Position numbers and translations under genes: made by a program
DNA from: Pomphorhynchus laevis
Taxonomy: Eukaryota; Acanthocephala; Palaeacanthocephala; Echinorhynchida; Pomphorhynchidae
Length of the DNA: 64,000 nt
Direction of reading: 5' to 3'
Assembly (NCBI GenBank): GCA_012934845.2
Contig: WNNJ02000757.1
Span: 1-64,000, forward strand
Shown: one piece after another, positions 51,207-61,815 of the stretch
Layout: the number at the start of each line of letters is the position of its first letter
Position numbering within the stretch: the first letter of the stretch is position 1
The notes under the pieces: generated by a model
What the model saw: the letters and a program-made list of their open reading frames with translations, nothing else
The model's database searches: none
Told to the model about the DNA's origin: nothing

Positions 51207-51334
51207 TAAGAAAGTCTGCTCTGCATGTAATCGAACTCCGGTTTTTGGCAAAATTTACAATTATGAAACTGAAGCTTTTTAGCTCCCGGAGCACAGTTTT
51301 ACACATTCTACGATTAAATTATATATATATTTAT

Positions 51335-51480
51335 AAATATATATAATAGTAATGCACGAATGTGCTGAGTAGACAACGGTCCAGGATTTCTTACGAAATA
51401 CGGCATTTTTACTAAATTGTGTGTTGCTTGATAGACTGGACTTCGATTCACGACTTTCAGTCACCATGTCACTTCTAGAC
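51335..51480 (-). repeat. Family-3 repeat copy, cut at the predicted cleavage site
   Basis: Matches 18775-18913 (gtgctgagtagacaacggtc, aggatttcttacgaaatacgg, cttcgattcacgactttcag, tcaccatgtcacttctagac). Similarity ends after CTTCTAGAC. On the minus strand that is GTCTAGAAG, so the copy starts within three bases of the predicted GTC cleavage point of the family-3 motif. Confidence 0.65.
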
Positions 51481-51483
51481 ATG

Positions 51484-51561
51484 GTGTCTGTATATATACA
51501 GTCTATATATATGGAAGTCTGCTTGACTTCCATATATAGAGGATCAAACTTTCGGATGCTT

Positions 51562-51607
<46 letters not shown>

Positions 51608-51677
51608 AAGCATCCGAAAGTTTGATCCTCTATATATGGAAGTCAAGCAGACTTCCATATATATAGACTGTATATAT
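51484..51677. repeat. Large near-perfect palindrome with AT core
   Basis: About 75-bp arms (from tgtatatatacagtctatat to ggatgcttgactatat, mirrored by atatagtcaagcatcc to gtatatatgg) around an AT microsatellite. Each arm contains its own small hairpin, TGGAAGTC/GACTTCCA. The two long reading frames over it on opposite strands are the same translation and are not genes. Confidence 0.9.
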
Positions 51678-51689
51678 GGTTTAAAGCGA

Positions 51690-52225
51690 GCAAGTACAAC
51701 TGAGAATAATAATCTGCCTAACAATCAAGAAAAAGACATGTATCTTTACATTTACATTTTACTGGTGAAGGGAAGGGCGATCACATGTATCCAAGCAGGG
51801 ATTGATATCTCAGTGGTTGGTGAGCTCGTATGCCCGATTCTAAAGGGTGCCGGGAGACAATTAGTGGCAAACAACGCAGCAATGTTGGCATACGATCATA
51901 TCAGAAACAGGGACGAGGCATTTGATCAAGAATTTTTTCAGCCGCGGTTTACGGGAGTATCAAGTGCGGGCTGATTGGGGATCAGCTCGTGAGAAAGGGT
52001 TGTACGGCCCAGATGGGATATGGGCGTACACTGAAAATGCGTATATGCCCGGGGCCGAAAGGCTTTTGCCTACTCAATGCACAATATGTCATTCGTGCCC
52101 TAACCTTGACTGTAGCGACAAAGATTAATTGGTGGAGTACAAATCATCATGTGGGGACAGCTGGGAATAGTGATTACGTAAATAAACGTTTTATGAGCTA
52201 TGGCATGGATATTGCGAATGCTTAA
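51690..52225 (+). pseudogene. Toti-like capsid N-half, copy 2
   Basis: NNLPNNQEKDM, then GRAITCIQAGIDISVVGELV, LVANNAAMLAYDHI, a shift near 51945, the YTENAYMPGAER block, a shift near 52060, then VATKINWWSTNHHVGTAGNS and FMSYGMDIANA with a stop. Aligns throughout with 41027-41630. The 3' part (from about 52098) belongs to the segmental duplication. Confidence 0.5.
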
Positions 52226-52609
52226 AAATAATTTATCTGCAGTCTTCGGTGTTTCTTGGTTTTATTAATATATACACGGTCATGTTATGAATGTCACAAT
52301 TTTGCGTGGAGGTTTCAAAACGGTAAGTGAAAAAACAACGAACAGCGTTGAATAGCACAATTAATGTGTGATAGCGCACTGAACACATTTTACAGATGTC
52401 ATTTACCGTATATATAAAAACGCATGAGCATTAAACAGTTTTTTTTATTATTTTTTAATTTTTTCAAGAAAAAATTTCATGAGTACTGTCGGAGCAGTAC
52501 TCATGAAACTGTTCAATGCATGAGAATTGAACAGTTTTAATTAACAATTGCTGAAAAGCAATTATTTGGGTTGGAGCGATATCAAGATTTAATTCGTTCG
52601 AGAGACACT

Positions 52610-53515
52610 GGAGGTAATAATCTCTAACAACATATCCGAATTTAACGAAAATATGTTCCACCAATTGATAGGCACGGCAATGGGTAATCCCGTAGCTCCC
52701 ACTTACGCAATAATAATCAATGCATGCGTATGAACAAAGAATATTGAGATCCCTGAGTAGCAACCTATAATGTACTGTAGGTAAATCGATGATATTTTTA
52801 TGATGTTCAAAATGATAATGTGATAGCAGAAATTAAAGAAACTTTTGACACAGCCGGACCTTTAAAATTTGAGACGACGGAGAGGAAAAGCGTTAATTTT
52901 ATGGAGGTTAGAATATATTTGTACACAAACAATAAAATACAGACTAAGTTGTATCGGAACATGTTATATCGCCTGGAACAAATGACTATTTCACTTATCA
53001 AATAATTGAGAGAGTAAAAAGTGAGAAGCTACTTTTTAAAATACAGTTTAAAATACAGACTGAGTTGTATCGGAAGCCATCGTATATTCTGACGTTCATA
53101 CACGGATCCAGCTGTCATCCAAAATACATTAAAAGGAATATGATAAAAGCTGAAGCTGAACGCATTATTCATATCTGTAGCACTAAGGGGCAAACCATAA
53201 AACATTTAAAATTACTAATAAATGATCTTATGCAAAGGGGTTATAATAAACCGACAGTGCAAAATATTGTAAACAGCGCACTCGTACGATCGTATGTAAC
53301 TGGAGTACAGGACGATACAATGGCAAAAAAACGCTCTCGGATAGTGATTGATTATTGCCCTCCGTTTAAACAGATCACAAAAGATATAAATAAAAAGGTT
53401 GATGAGGTTAATGCCAAGTTTAATGTAAAAATTAGTACACCTCAGATATTCTTCCGATTTCCTAGCACTATTCAATCATCACTGTTATGCATCAAGTTAA
53501 TTTTATAGAGGTTAG
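52610..53515 (+). pseudogene. PLE RT palm, thumb and linker (copy 2)
   Basis: Same content as 23860-24765 with a few substitutions (AMGNPVAP for AMGTPVAP at 52680). The linker frame at 53065-53508 is again open over 147 codons, with three residue differences. Confidence 0.7.
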
Positions 53516-53939
53516 AAGAAGCGTAAGGAACTTTATTGGATAGCACAATTAATGACTGATAGATCGCTAAACAGTGAAGTGATAGGTGCACTGAAATCGG
53601 TGAAGAACAACATTTAAGATGCTATCATATATTTATGCTGTTATATTTATATTTTTACAATTGTAGATAATATTTTCCTGAAGAAAGCCACTAGTTTGTC
53701 GAAAGCTTGAATAAAACGATTATCTTTGTGTTTCCGGTAAAAAAAGTATTCAGATCCGGAACTATGCTAACTCGATGGATGGTAATAAAGATAACTGGAC
53801 ATTAGCTATCCTTACAAGCACATTGCAAAACCGATAGATTCACTGTGTGTTTCTTCCGTTTTTATTGCATATATACATTAGTTTTTCTTTTCTTTGTTGC
53901 TAATTGTATCACTTTAAAAGGACTATTGAAATAGTTGAA

Positions 53940-54668
53940 AATTCGTGATTAACATTCTCTTGTTTCTTCCTGATGTTTATACGCCGTGAACGATTAATGA
54001 ACATATCGAATGTATCAATGGACTATATTAGGAAGTGTTTTGGCGGCACTTTTATGAAATTTTTGGTTAAGACTATCAACGATGAAAAGAAACTAATTAG
54101 TAGGCAATGCTCCATCGAGTATATAAAGCAATGCAGAACGCATGGTGCGATTCCCATTTTTATTCGCTTTAAATGTGGTGTTGACAATTTTAACTAATCT
54201 AAAATGCAAAATAAAATACAAAATATGCTAATGTCATTCTCCGTACAAGAAGCTAGAAGACAAATCAGTAAACTTCGCAATACCCTTAGATACTGTTGGC
54301 AAAATATTATTCGGTGCATGAACAGTGAGCAAATTCTATTTATAGAGCACTATATTAATAACGTGAGTAATCGACATAGATTAAAGATACAACATAGACA
54401 TGCTAATAAATTGAATAGACTAGTTCGTATAAATACCAAAATGAATATTTTGGAACAAATGGTAAACTATATTTATATGTCTCATAGAAATATTTCATTA
54501 TCTGAAGAAGAATTACTTAACTTGGGGCTTAACTTTGTGCCAACAAGCAATCAATCAGAAATTGATATTCTTTGTGATTCTGAGTACATGCTATCTAAAT
54601 TACCTAATTCTAGCTTTCTAAAAATCATTCAGTATGACTTAAGTTTTTCTCTTAAGTCTTTCTCTTAA
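53940..54668 (+). pseudogene. PLE N-terminal region (copy 2)
   Basis: Same as 25190-25890, ending in KIIQYDLSFSLKSFS because the RT fingers block is deleted. Includes LSEEELLNLGLNFVPTSN. Confidence 0.65.
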
Positions 54669-54679
54669 GTTTCACTGCT

Positions 54680-55200
54680 AAATCACTGTAACTTAAGGGC
54701 CCTTTTTGTGCTAGTGTCGATGCAATTGTTTTCACTAACATGCTAGCTTCTTTGCCAAATCCTCCTGCTGTTGAAAAGACTAATGGAACAAATGAACAGT
54801 TTTTAATTCTTCGCATTCTTTCACTGTACTTCGATTTTTTTCGGTTTTCTTGTACTCGAAGGCCGATTCAGGTGCACGAGTAATGCTTGATTGAGCTTGT
54901 GTTGAAAATACATTGACGTCGTAGAACGTTCGATCGAATCGAGAACCGTAAACACCAGAGCATACTATATCTAGCCGTGCACATTGATTGTTCGTTGTTG
55001 CTGAGTTTTCAAAGGTAATATTATCGGGAACATTCATTAACTCCGGTTCAATTCCGACATTGTGGCCAACTAAGCTCAGAGCACTTGCTATTGTATCCCG
55101 GACTGCATTATGTAGGATGATCGGTAGTGCTCCATAATTGCATGATAGTGCGTGCGCTAAGGTTATATTCGACCCGCAGTAACACACTCGCTTATCGAGA
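54680..55200 (-). pseudogene. LINE restriction-like endonuclease (copy 2)
   Basis: Frame 54780-55187: CYCGSNITLAHALSC, AVRDTIASALSLVGHNVGIE, RLDIV, then SRFDRTFYDVNVFSTQA. Unlike copy 1, no stop interrupts RLDIV to FYDV, so this copy preserves the whole zinc-plus-nuclease region in one frame. Confidence 0.7.
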
Positions 55201-55229
55201 CTTGAACCAAGTTACCATATCGTGCGTTG

Positions 55230-56244
55230 ATTGCATCGTGCGTTGATTGCAAGGTTGGCTAATTAATGATAAAGGTTTTTTAATAGCTTTGAAATCTTGA
55301 AATCTTCTTTGGAATTCAGAATGCAGGTCTTGTGTTATTGCACTATATTTAAAAAAATCTGTATTTTTCAATGATTCTCGCCGTGCTTGCAATGAGGGGA
55401 AATGATTTAATAATTTATTATTAAAGTTTTCAGCAAATAAATTGAGTTTTGTCATAAATGCTTTGACGTTTGAGTGCATATTGAAAGCGAATTGGTGTTT
55501 CCCTTGTAGATTTATATTTAGTTCATTCAAATATTTTACGATATCTACTGAAAACGAGAAATCGTTTAGCCAAGCCTTATTTTGCAATTCAGGAAAATCA
55601 TGTAGTTTTTCTTTTATCGACAAGAAGGATACTATTTCATCAAGCAAATATTGAAATCTGTCCAAAACTTTACCAATGCTAAGCCATCTCACTTCAGTGT
55701 AATAAGGAATTTCGTAGAAGTCACTTTCAATTTCTTTCAAAAATTCAACAAACTGTCGATGATTTACGGCACGTCCTCGGATAAAATTCACAACTTTGGT
55801 CACAACAGTAACGACGTGATTCAATTTCAAAACTTTTCTGCATAGCACTTCTTGATGAATAATGCAGTGCAAAAATAATATATTGTGCTCTGGTTGCAAC
55901 TCTTTTACTTTGTCGCGAATTCGTTTAAGTAAGCCTACATTTTTCCCTGTTAAACTAGGACAACCATCCGTAGTGACGCTTACTATTTTATTCCAAGTTA
56001 AACTTACTTTAACTAAACACTCTTCAACAGCGAGAAAGAAGTCTTCACCAGTAGTTGTATCTTTCATTGGATGCACACTAAGTAGTTCCTCGCTAATTTC
56101 ACATTTCTTGTTAATGCCGCGAATAAATATTAATAATTGACTTGTATCAGTAATATCGCAGGACTCATCTAAAGCCAGAGAACAAAAGGTAAAATCAGCA
56201 ATTTTTGTTCTTTTACAAATTATGTTCATTTTACAAATATTCAA
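55230..56244 (-). CDS. hAT-family transposase domain (ZBED/FAM200/GTF2IRD2-like)
   Basis: A 350-codon frame without stops. Motifs in order: FCSLALDESCDITDTSQLLI (first catalytic Asp), EELLSVHPMKDTTTGEDFF, VTTDGCPSLTGK (second Asp), LFLHCIIHQEVLCRKVLKL, VNFIRGRAVNHRQFVEFL, EVRWLSIGKVLDRF, KYLNELNINLQGKHQF. This is the RNase H-like core typical of hAT-derived ZBED/FAM200 proteins. The N-terminal BED zinc finger and the C-terminal hATC dimerisation region are missing; the last 15 codons before the stop are duplication-derived. It truncates the LINE of duplication copy 2. It is probably a recent insertion fragment rather than a working gene. Confidence 0.85.
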
Positions 56245-56830
56245 TTGTCAACCACAATTAATTTTGTCGGTAACATTTTGGTAAATAACAATCTATTAAG
56301 TTGGTTTCTTAATAAAGATGACTGGACTAATTTGTTGGTTCTCTGCACTCAGAAATGTAATTTTTTATTTGGATCTCAGATGTGGGACCAGGTTGATGGT
56401 TTAGCCATGGGAAATCCACTAGCACCTGTACTAGCGGAAATTTATATGAGGTACTGGGAGGCAAGATTTGTTTAAGAATTTAATTTTGTTATTAATTGGT
56501 ATCGTTATGTAGACGATGTTTTTATTGTCTGCGAAAACAATGTTAATGACCACTATTTGTTAAGTAAATTAAATTCAAAAGAGCCGCATATACAGTGGAA
56601 TGTTGATTTAGAAATTGAAACTGATTTACCTTCCTTTTTTCCGAAAGGGCTATTAAAAAAGCTTACTATAAAAGTTGTGGTGTTGTGAAAAGAAAGAAAT
56701 ATTTTGGACCTTCGAAACAAAAAATATATTTCGGAATTCCTTTAATTAATAAAAAATGGAACTCCTTATTTAATAAATTTATATATAAACATAAAATATC
56801 TAGTACGGATGTAATAATTAATAATAATTC
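56245..56830 (+). pseudogene. PLE RT palm, thumb and start of linker
   Basis: FLFGSQMWDQVDGLAMGNPL, APVLAEIYMRYWEARF, a stop, INWYRYVDDVFIVCENN (catalytic YVDD), LNSKEPHIQWNVDLEIETDL, PSFFPKG, then KRKKYFGPSKQKIYFGIPLI. A different PLE lineage from the others here (AMGNPLAP, YVDD, PHIQW). At about 56830 it is interrupted by nucleoprotein-like sequence. Confidence 0.75.
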
Positions 56831-57086
56831 ACATACCAGCATGGCAGGTATTCAATTGGTCTCCATGTTGTTGCTGGCTTCGAACACGTTAAAAATTGAT
56901 GATCCATTACGATTGATACCAATGTTAGGTTGTAAGGAATCTATGAATTCCATAGATCGTATGTTAACATACTGACAGTTGTACTTCACTGGGTACGAGG
57001 ATCAGAATGAGATTTAAAAAGCAAAGAAGCGTGCCGTCACAGCAACCTTCAAGTGGGCTAAGCTAGTAAACCAAAGCTACTACTAT
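56830..57086 (+). pseudogene. Nucleoprotein-like viral fragment, part 1
   Basis: SMAGIQLVSMLLLASNTLKI, RLIPMLGCKESMNSIDRMLT, two stops, then TATFKWAKLVNQSYY. The last block equals FKWAKLVDQSYY in the copy at 12946. It lies between two halves of a PLE and breaks off in tactactataaaag, where PLE sequence resumes. Confidence 0.4.
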
Positions 57087-57385
57087 AAAAGCTTACTATA
57101 AAATTTGTGATGTTGTGAAAAGAAAGAAATATGTTGGACCTTCGAAACAAAAAATATATCACGGAATTCCTTTTATTAATAAAAAATGGAACTCCTTATT
57201 TAATAAATTTAAATATAAAAATAACATATCTAGTAATACTACGGATGTAATAATTTACAATAAAAAATTGCCTAAATTGCATTACATTTTTAAATTAAAA
57301 CCAAAATTTAATGAAATGTCCGTTGACTATAAGATAACCTATGATAACTGTTCCTCATCTTATATTGGTTAAACTGGACAAGGAT
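57087..57385 (+). pseudogene. PLE linker and endonuclease start (duplicate)
   Basis: 57087-57260 repeats 56655-56830 (KRKKYVGPSKQKIYHGIPFI). It then continues past the earlier break: LPKLHYIFKLKPKFNEMSVD, ITYDNCSSSYIG, a stop, TGQ, the GIY-YIG start. So the PLE is split by 257 bp of viral sequence, with a 175-bp segment duplicated on both sides. Confidence 0.65.
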
Positions 57386-58302
57386 TGGGAATGGGTCCTA
57401 TGATGAGCCCTTGGTCAGGTACCCTTTGACTGTTCTGCCGAACCAATTGAACGCTATCCTTTAAGACTTGAACTTTTTACACACAGACAAAGTAATATAC
57501 TCAACAAATTAGCTGCTGCTATTGACTATTTTCTATCGAATACCCAATGTGGGGAGTTCCTTAAGATCAGATATTCTACACTTACTACACGTTATGAAGA
57601 TCATGCAATTTTAAAATACATGTTAGCTGCTCATAAGTTTCTACCCAACCAGTCAGGAACAGACTTTTCCACTCTCTTAGTTATGAAAAGATCGGCAAAA
57701 GAAATGCACAGTATCTTCAATTCCGAAGATGAAGTTTCAAATACTTGCAGTTTACTGCCTTATTCACGTAGTCTTGATCTCATCTCTAAGAGTCAATACT
57801 CACTGAACGAAAGCCCCGCTTTGAGTACCACTTTAATTGTTTGTTGGGATTGTTAGGGAAACACCAATTTCTCAATGTTGCAAGGTGTGATATTGACGTA
57901 AATCCCTATCTAATGCTTGCGGTAAAAATCATGTCTTGTATCGGGACCACCACAGAGGTAGGAGAGTACTTCTTTACACCGGAAGAGGTCAGCTCTGGAG
58001 CCGTGAGACCTACAAAGTCAGAGGGCATAAAGCTAAGAGACATCGCCAAAACCATAATCAGAGAGATACACGATCAGAGAACCATATTATATAGACTAGA
58101 CATCATGCTACTTAAAAATTCCACCGGACAAATAGCCCAACCTAGAAGAGGCTCACTTGCGGAGTACATAAGAGGACTACCTCTTGAGTTAGAAATACCG
58201 TCAAATATAGGGAAGGATGAACCAGCCATCTACGACCCAGATGATGAAGACGATACAACCAGCCAAATCTCTGAGGCCATGTCAGAGTTTAGGATTGACT
58301 AA
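57386..58302 (+). pseudogene. Nucleoprotein-like viral fragment, part 2
   Basis: After one shift near 57425, a frame continues with ERYPLRLELFTHRQSNILNK, LRLELF...LAAAIDYFLSN, HAILKYMLAAHKFLPN and LISKSQYSLNESPALSTTL. A further shift near 57835 leads into LNVARCDIDVNPYLMLAVKI, TEVGEYFFTPEEVSSG, and an acidic tail YDPDDEDDTTSQISEAMSE ending FRID. An acidic disordered tail and position upstream of a gene-end signal and a phosphoprotein-like frame suggest a mononegavirus nucleoprotein. Only two or three frame breaks in 300 codons, so fairly recent. Confidence 0.45.
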
Positions 58303-58364
58303 ACAACAGCCACTTTTGAAGCTTTTAAATATAAAAATCAACACAGATATAACATTGACTAGAA

Positions 58365-58378
58365 TAGTGAAAAAAACT
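58365..58378 (+). promoter_or_regulatory. Mononegavirus-type gene junction 2
   Basis: TAGTGAAAAAAACT: G, seven A, CT, 65 bases after the stop of the nucleoprotein-like frame and 70 bases before the ATG of the phosphoprotein-like frame. Same G-A7-CT core as 14003-14020 and as rhabdovirus junctions. It implies capture of genomic/antigenomic RNA or a read-through mRNA. Confidence 0.5.
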
Positions 58379-58447
58379 CATTATCTTTAAACTATACAAC
58401 ACTACATAACAAGTAAATACATACTATCCCAAACCAATTAACCAAAG

Positions 58448-59491
58448 ATGTCTTCTAGAAGACAAACTCGAGATCTAAATTCAACCCCTTATATAGATCC
58501 TCTCGAAGTCTGTAACAGTAGCATAGATCAATTTATGAGAAATGAAGAAAGTATTCATCGAGACACTAGGGCGGTTATTGGTGGTTCAATCACAGGCCAA
58601 CAATTAAGAGATGCTGGCTTGGAATGGGAGATAGGGCTGATTCAACAATATACAAATCAGCTTGATAGCTTAGCTCTAACCAATCAATTCAGACACAACA
58701 ACTATCAACCACCGCAGTCCTATGCCCCACCCCAAAATACTCAACTCCCAATTCCCAACTTCAACTCACCTACAGAGAATCTACCTATCTGTATAAACAA
58801 CCCTCAAATCTTTCCTCCACAACAATTTACGGTTCCTATTATACAACCCAACCAACAATGCAACACCTATTCATTACCTATGATGCCCTTTCCACCCCTT
58901 ATAAATCCTCTACTCTCTCAAACAATTCCGCCATTCTACAACATACTACAGGATTCAATCCACCTCCCTCACAATCATCAAACACTCCGCCGCAGTGTCA
59001 ATTCCAACGGATAGATAAAAAATACAAATGGCTCGTTCCAAGAAAAACTTTCAAAGTAAAGCCAGAAGTGACCGATTTCTATAAAATGGCCAAATCATTC
59101 ACGTCAGAGCAATTAACAGATATAAACAGTCTTGTCAAGTTTCAAGTAGAGTCTTCTTTATAGATACTCTCAGAAAAATTAGAAAAAGAGAGATCCAATA
59201 GAATAGAGAAACCAATTCAAGACAACCATCCAATAACAGCATACAATCCTGTCGAAGTTGAAGAGATGATCAAGAACATAGAGGAGGTTCCTGCTATAAA
59301 GGATGAAGACTGGAATACTGTGACTCAACTCACAGTAAACATAGAAAGACCGATCCATAAGAAGAGTTTTGCGAAAATATTGTCTGGTATACTGCGTAGG
59401 AAAATGCCAGATGATACCATAATAAATGTATATGTAGCTAATATGGGGTTTGTTACAGCCGACTTTTTGCATTCTCTAGATTCTTTTATAT
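58448..59491 (+). pseudogene. Phosphoprotein-like viral copy C
   Basis: Starts at the ATG at 58448 (MSSRRQTRDLNSTPYIDPLE). An acidic/helical stretch (DAGLEWEIGLIQQYTNQLDS) precedes a Pro/Gln/Asn-rich linker of about 90 residues. A shift near 58975 leads to CQFQRIDKKYKWLVPRKTFK and EQLTDINSLVKFQVESSL. After one stop come EEMIKNIEEVPAIKDEDWN, KKSFAKILSGILRRKMPDD and VYVANMGFV to a natural stop at 59491. The final domain can be aligned with 21770-21930 and 14870-15000. Low complexity plus compact C-terminal domain, downstream of a nucleoprotein-like gene, fits a phosphoprotein. Confidence 0.45.
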
Positions 59492-59620
59492 AATTCGAAT
59501 TCTTTTATATAAATTAACATTGAGAAAATGCACAAAAAGTTGTTCCAAAAATTTTTACACCGGAATGCATATTATTTACACTTGATGTCTCATCATCATA
59601 CACAGCTATATCACGTCCAC
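59492..59620 (+). repeat. 130-bp repeat, second copy
   Basis: Matches 32698-32825. Begins right at the end of the viral-like frame and ends at tatatcacgtcca, where the other copy joins a hammerhead unit. Confidence 0.75.
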
Positions 59621-59755
59621 AAGAACTGAATTACGTAAGCAATTTTGTGGTTCTTCAACTGATTACTTTGCAAGTAAAAAAATATTTAGATTTTTTAATA
59701 GTAAAGTCAATAAGAGTAAAGTTTAAATAATAATTATAAATTATCGAATTTATTT

Positions 59756-60042
59756 ATCAATTCAAATATTTGTAAATATTAAAATGTAAAGTTTAGAAAT
59801 ATAAAGACATTCAATTTAGTTATATAATTTGTTTTAAAGATTAAAACTTATCAATTCAAATATTTGTAAATATTAAAATGTAAAGTTTAGAAACAAAAGA
59901 CATTCAATTTAGTTATATAATTTGTTTTAAAGATTAAAACTTATCAATTCAAATATTTAGAAATATTAAAATGTAATGTTTAGAAACAAAAGACATTCAA
60001 TTTAGTTATATAATTTGTTTTAAAGATTAAAACGTATCAATC
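59756..60042 (+). repeat. Tandem repeat, 3.1 units of about 93 bp
   Basis: tatcaattcaaatatttgta...gttttaaagattaaaact starts at 59756, 59849 and 59942, with a partial fourth unit at 60034. Differences are a few bases. Confidence 0.85.
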
Positions 60043-61815
60043 TTTAAAAACAAAATAAAAAATATATACTAAAATTCGTTAAAGTTATAAAGATACGTTG
60101 TTATCTATATTGTATTTAGAAAGACATTTTCTAAATACAATAAGATAGTATTTTCTAAATATTTCATATAGAAAAAATATTTAAAAAAGACACATACGAA
60201 ACAATGAGTAATTATAAAATTGTAAGATTCTTTAAAAAAAGATGTATATTTATTAAATTAAATAAATAATTTAATAAATGATTTGATTTGATTTATAACG
60301 ATCAATCATTTGATCATTTTAAGGATTCAAATGATTTTAAATAATATCTATGGATTAAATAATTTAATTTTAAAATATTTGATCATTCGAAATACAATAA
60401 TTATTTTTATTTTTTAAATTACTATTTTAAAGTTATCACCTTTGACGTTAAGTTTAAATGATTCAATTTGAACCTTTATCGTTATGATAAACGTTATTTA
60501 AATGATCTCAATAAAATTATTATCATTATTTAAATGATCTCAATGTTTAATGTATTATTAAACATTTGATAATATTTTTAATTACTAATTCAAATTTATA
60601 AAATTTGACGAAATAAATAAAGATTAAATATTTTTCGAATAAATTTATAACAAAATAAAGTAAATCAAATCTTGTTACTAAAGGTTATATTTCTTACTTA
60701 CTAAGATCGCTCAGTGACAAATTTTACTATTTGATTTGCTACAAATTTTTTTTACCGAAACCAATCATATAAAAAATAAATGAAATATTCTTTTAAGAAT
60801 AAATTGTTGTCTACAAAAAGCAAATTCTAAAAAATAACATGTTAGTTTGGTTGATACCAAAACGTTTATCATCAAAATGTTTGACAAAACTATTATACAA
60901 TATAATTTCTTAATACAAATAACTGTAAATATCCTTTTTCTGAATTTGCTTATTTCACAAATCATATTTTTGATAAAACTTGTAATATATTTACGACAAA
61001 AGTGCTATTATTTTATTTGAAAAAAATTATTTATCAAGAATAATAATTGAAATGACTTAGAAAACCATTTCTGAAATAAATTTACGAAATGATTTAATTA
61101 ATTTACAAATAAATTTCAAAATAAAAAGTTTATCTTCTAAAAGAATTTTGATGATTAAAAAAATTTAAAAGACTTTATGGCTTGAAATATTTTATAATAT
61201 TTTTAATGTTTTTTTCTACAAACATACCATTATCGTAATGGTCTCAAATTATGTTGTATTCCTTCGATAGGTATATAATCAAATATTCTTTTTGATTAAA
61301 CGTTTTAATATTTCTTAACACCTTCAAAGTTTGACAAATATTATCGATCATTTAGATTGAAGACAAATTAAAAACTAAGAATAAATAGAAAATAATAAAA
61401 ACCAATAAATTATGCACCATAATCATTGCATAAAATTATATTATTACATTATTACATCATTATGTAAGAGCTTACGCGAATTATATTCCTATGTTGTTAT
61501 ACTGCAGATCTTGGTTGCCAAAGATGGACAGGGAAAACAAGTTAAGCCAAAACATTTGTTTATGTTTATTATATAACAAAACAATTGTTGCATTTATGTT
61601 TTGACTGATAGATGTGTCATGTCAAATGGTTTGATACCTTTTAAATGCAACAAATGATTATACAAACAGTTTTACTTTTTTGTATATACAATCATTAATC
61701 TAAACATTTGTTTATATAACAAATGTTTAGATAGATGATAATCTATCTAATCATGATCATCAAGATAGATGATATCAAATTTTGTTATTATAAGTAAAAG
61801 GTAACATTAGAGTTA
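60043..61815. other. Very AT-rich stretch, no gene recognised
   Basis: Many short repeats such as tttaaatgatctcaat (60493 and 60530) and aacaaatgttt (61700-61730). Its end may include the 5' untranslated part of the LINE that follows, but I see no promoter I can support. Confidence 0.55.

Larger units (their letters stand above)
49968..51322 (+). repeat. Tandem array, 3.75 units of 361 bp
   Basis: Units start at about 49968, 50328, 50689 and 51050 with gaaagcac(g/t)ttgttagt, and differ by only a handful of bases, including one single-base deletion and a 2-bp change. Each carries one permuted hammerhead motif, a ttcctgccgaataaaattag block and a conserved aattatgaaactgaagcttt segment. The last unit is cut at 51322 in an AT-rich stretch. 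Very high identity means recent amplification. Confidence 0.85.
52098..55230 (+). repeat. Segmental duplication, copy 2 (3.1 kb)
   Basis: Counterpart of 23349-26660. Differences are scattered single bases, a deletion replacing 25890-26080 with a short ttaagtctttctcttaag junction at 54640-54670, and termination by a hAT element after ttgattgcatcg (duplicated at the junction). Confidence 0.85.

Noticed and set aside
50029..51346. Four nearly identical 80-codon frames starting MPFKYITRQPKR
   Set aside because: They are the same translation of a non-coding tandem repeat. The hammerhead-like fold lies inside the frame, and no variation preserves the protein.
51421..51724. Opposite-strand frames with YIYIYIYI runs
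   Set aside because: Both arise from the AT microsatellite and palindrome and are mirror images of each other.
55442..56140. Plus-strand frames over the hAT region
   Set aside because: Shadows of the 350-codon hAT frame on the minus strand.
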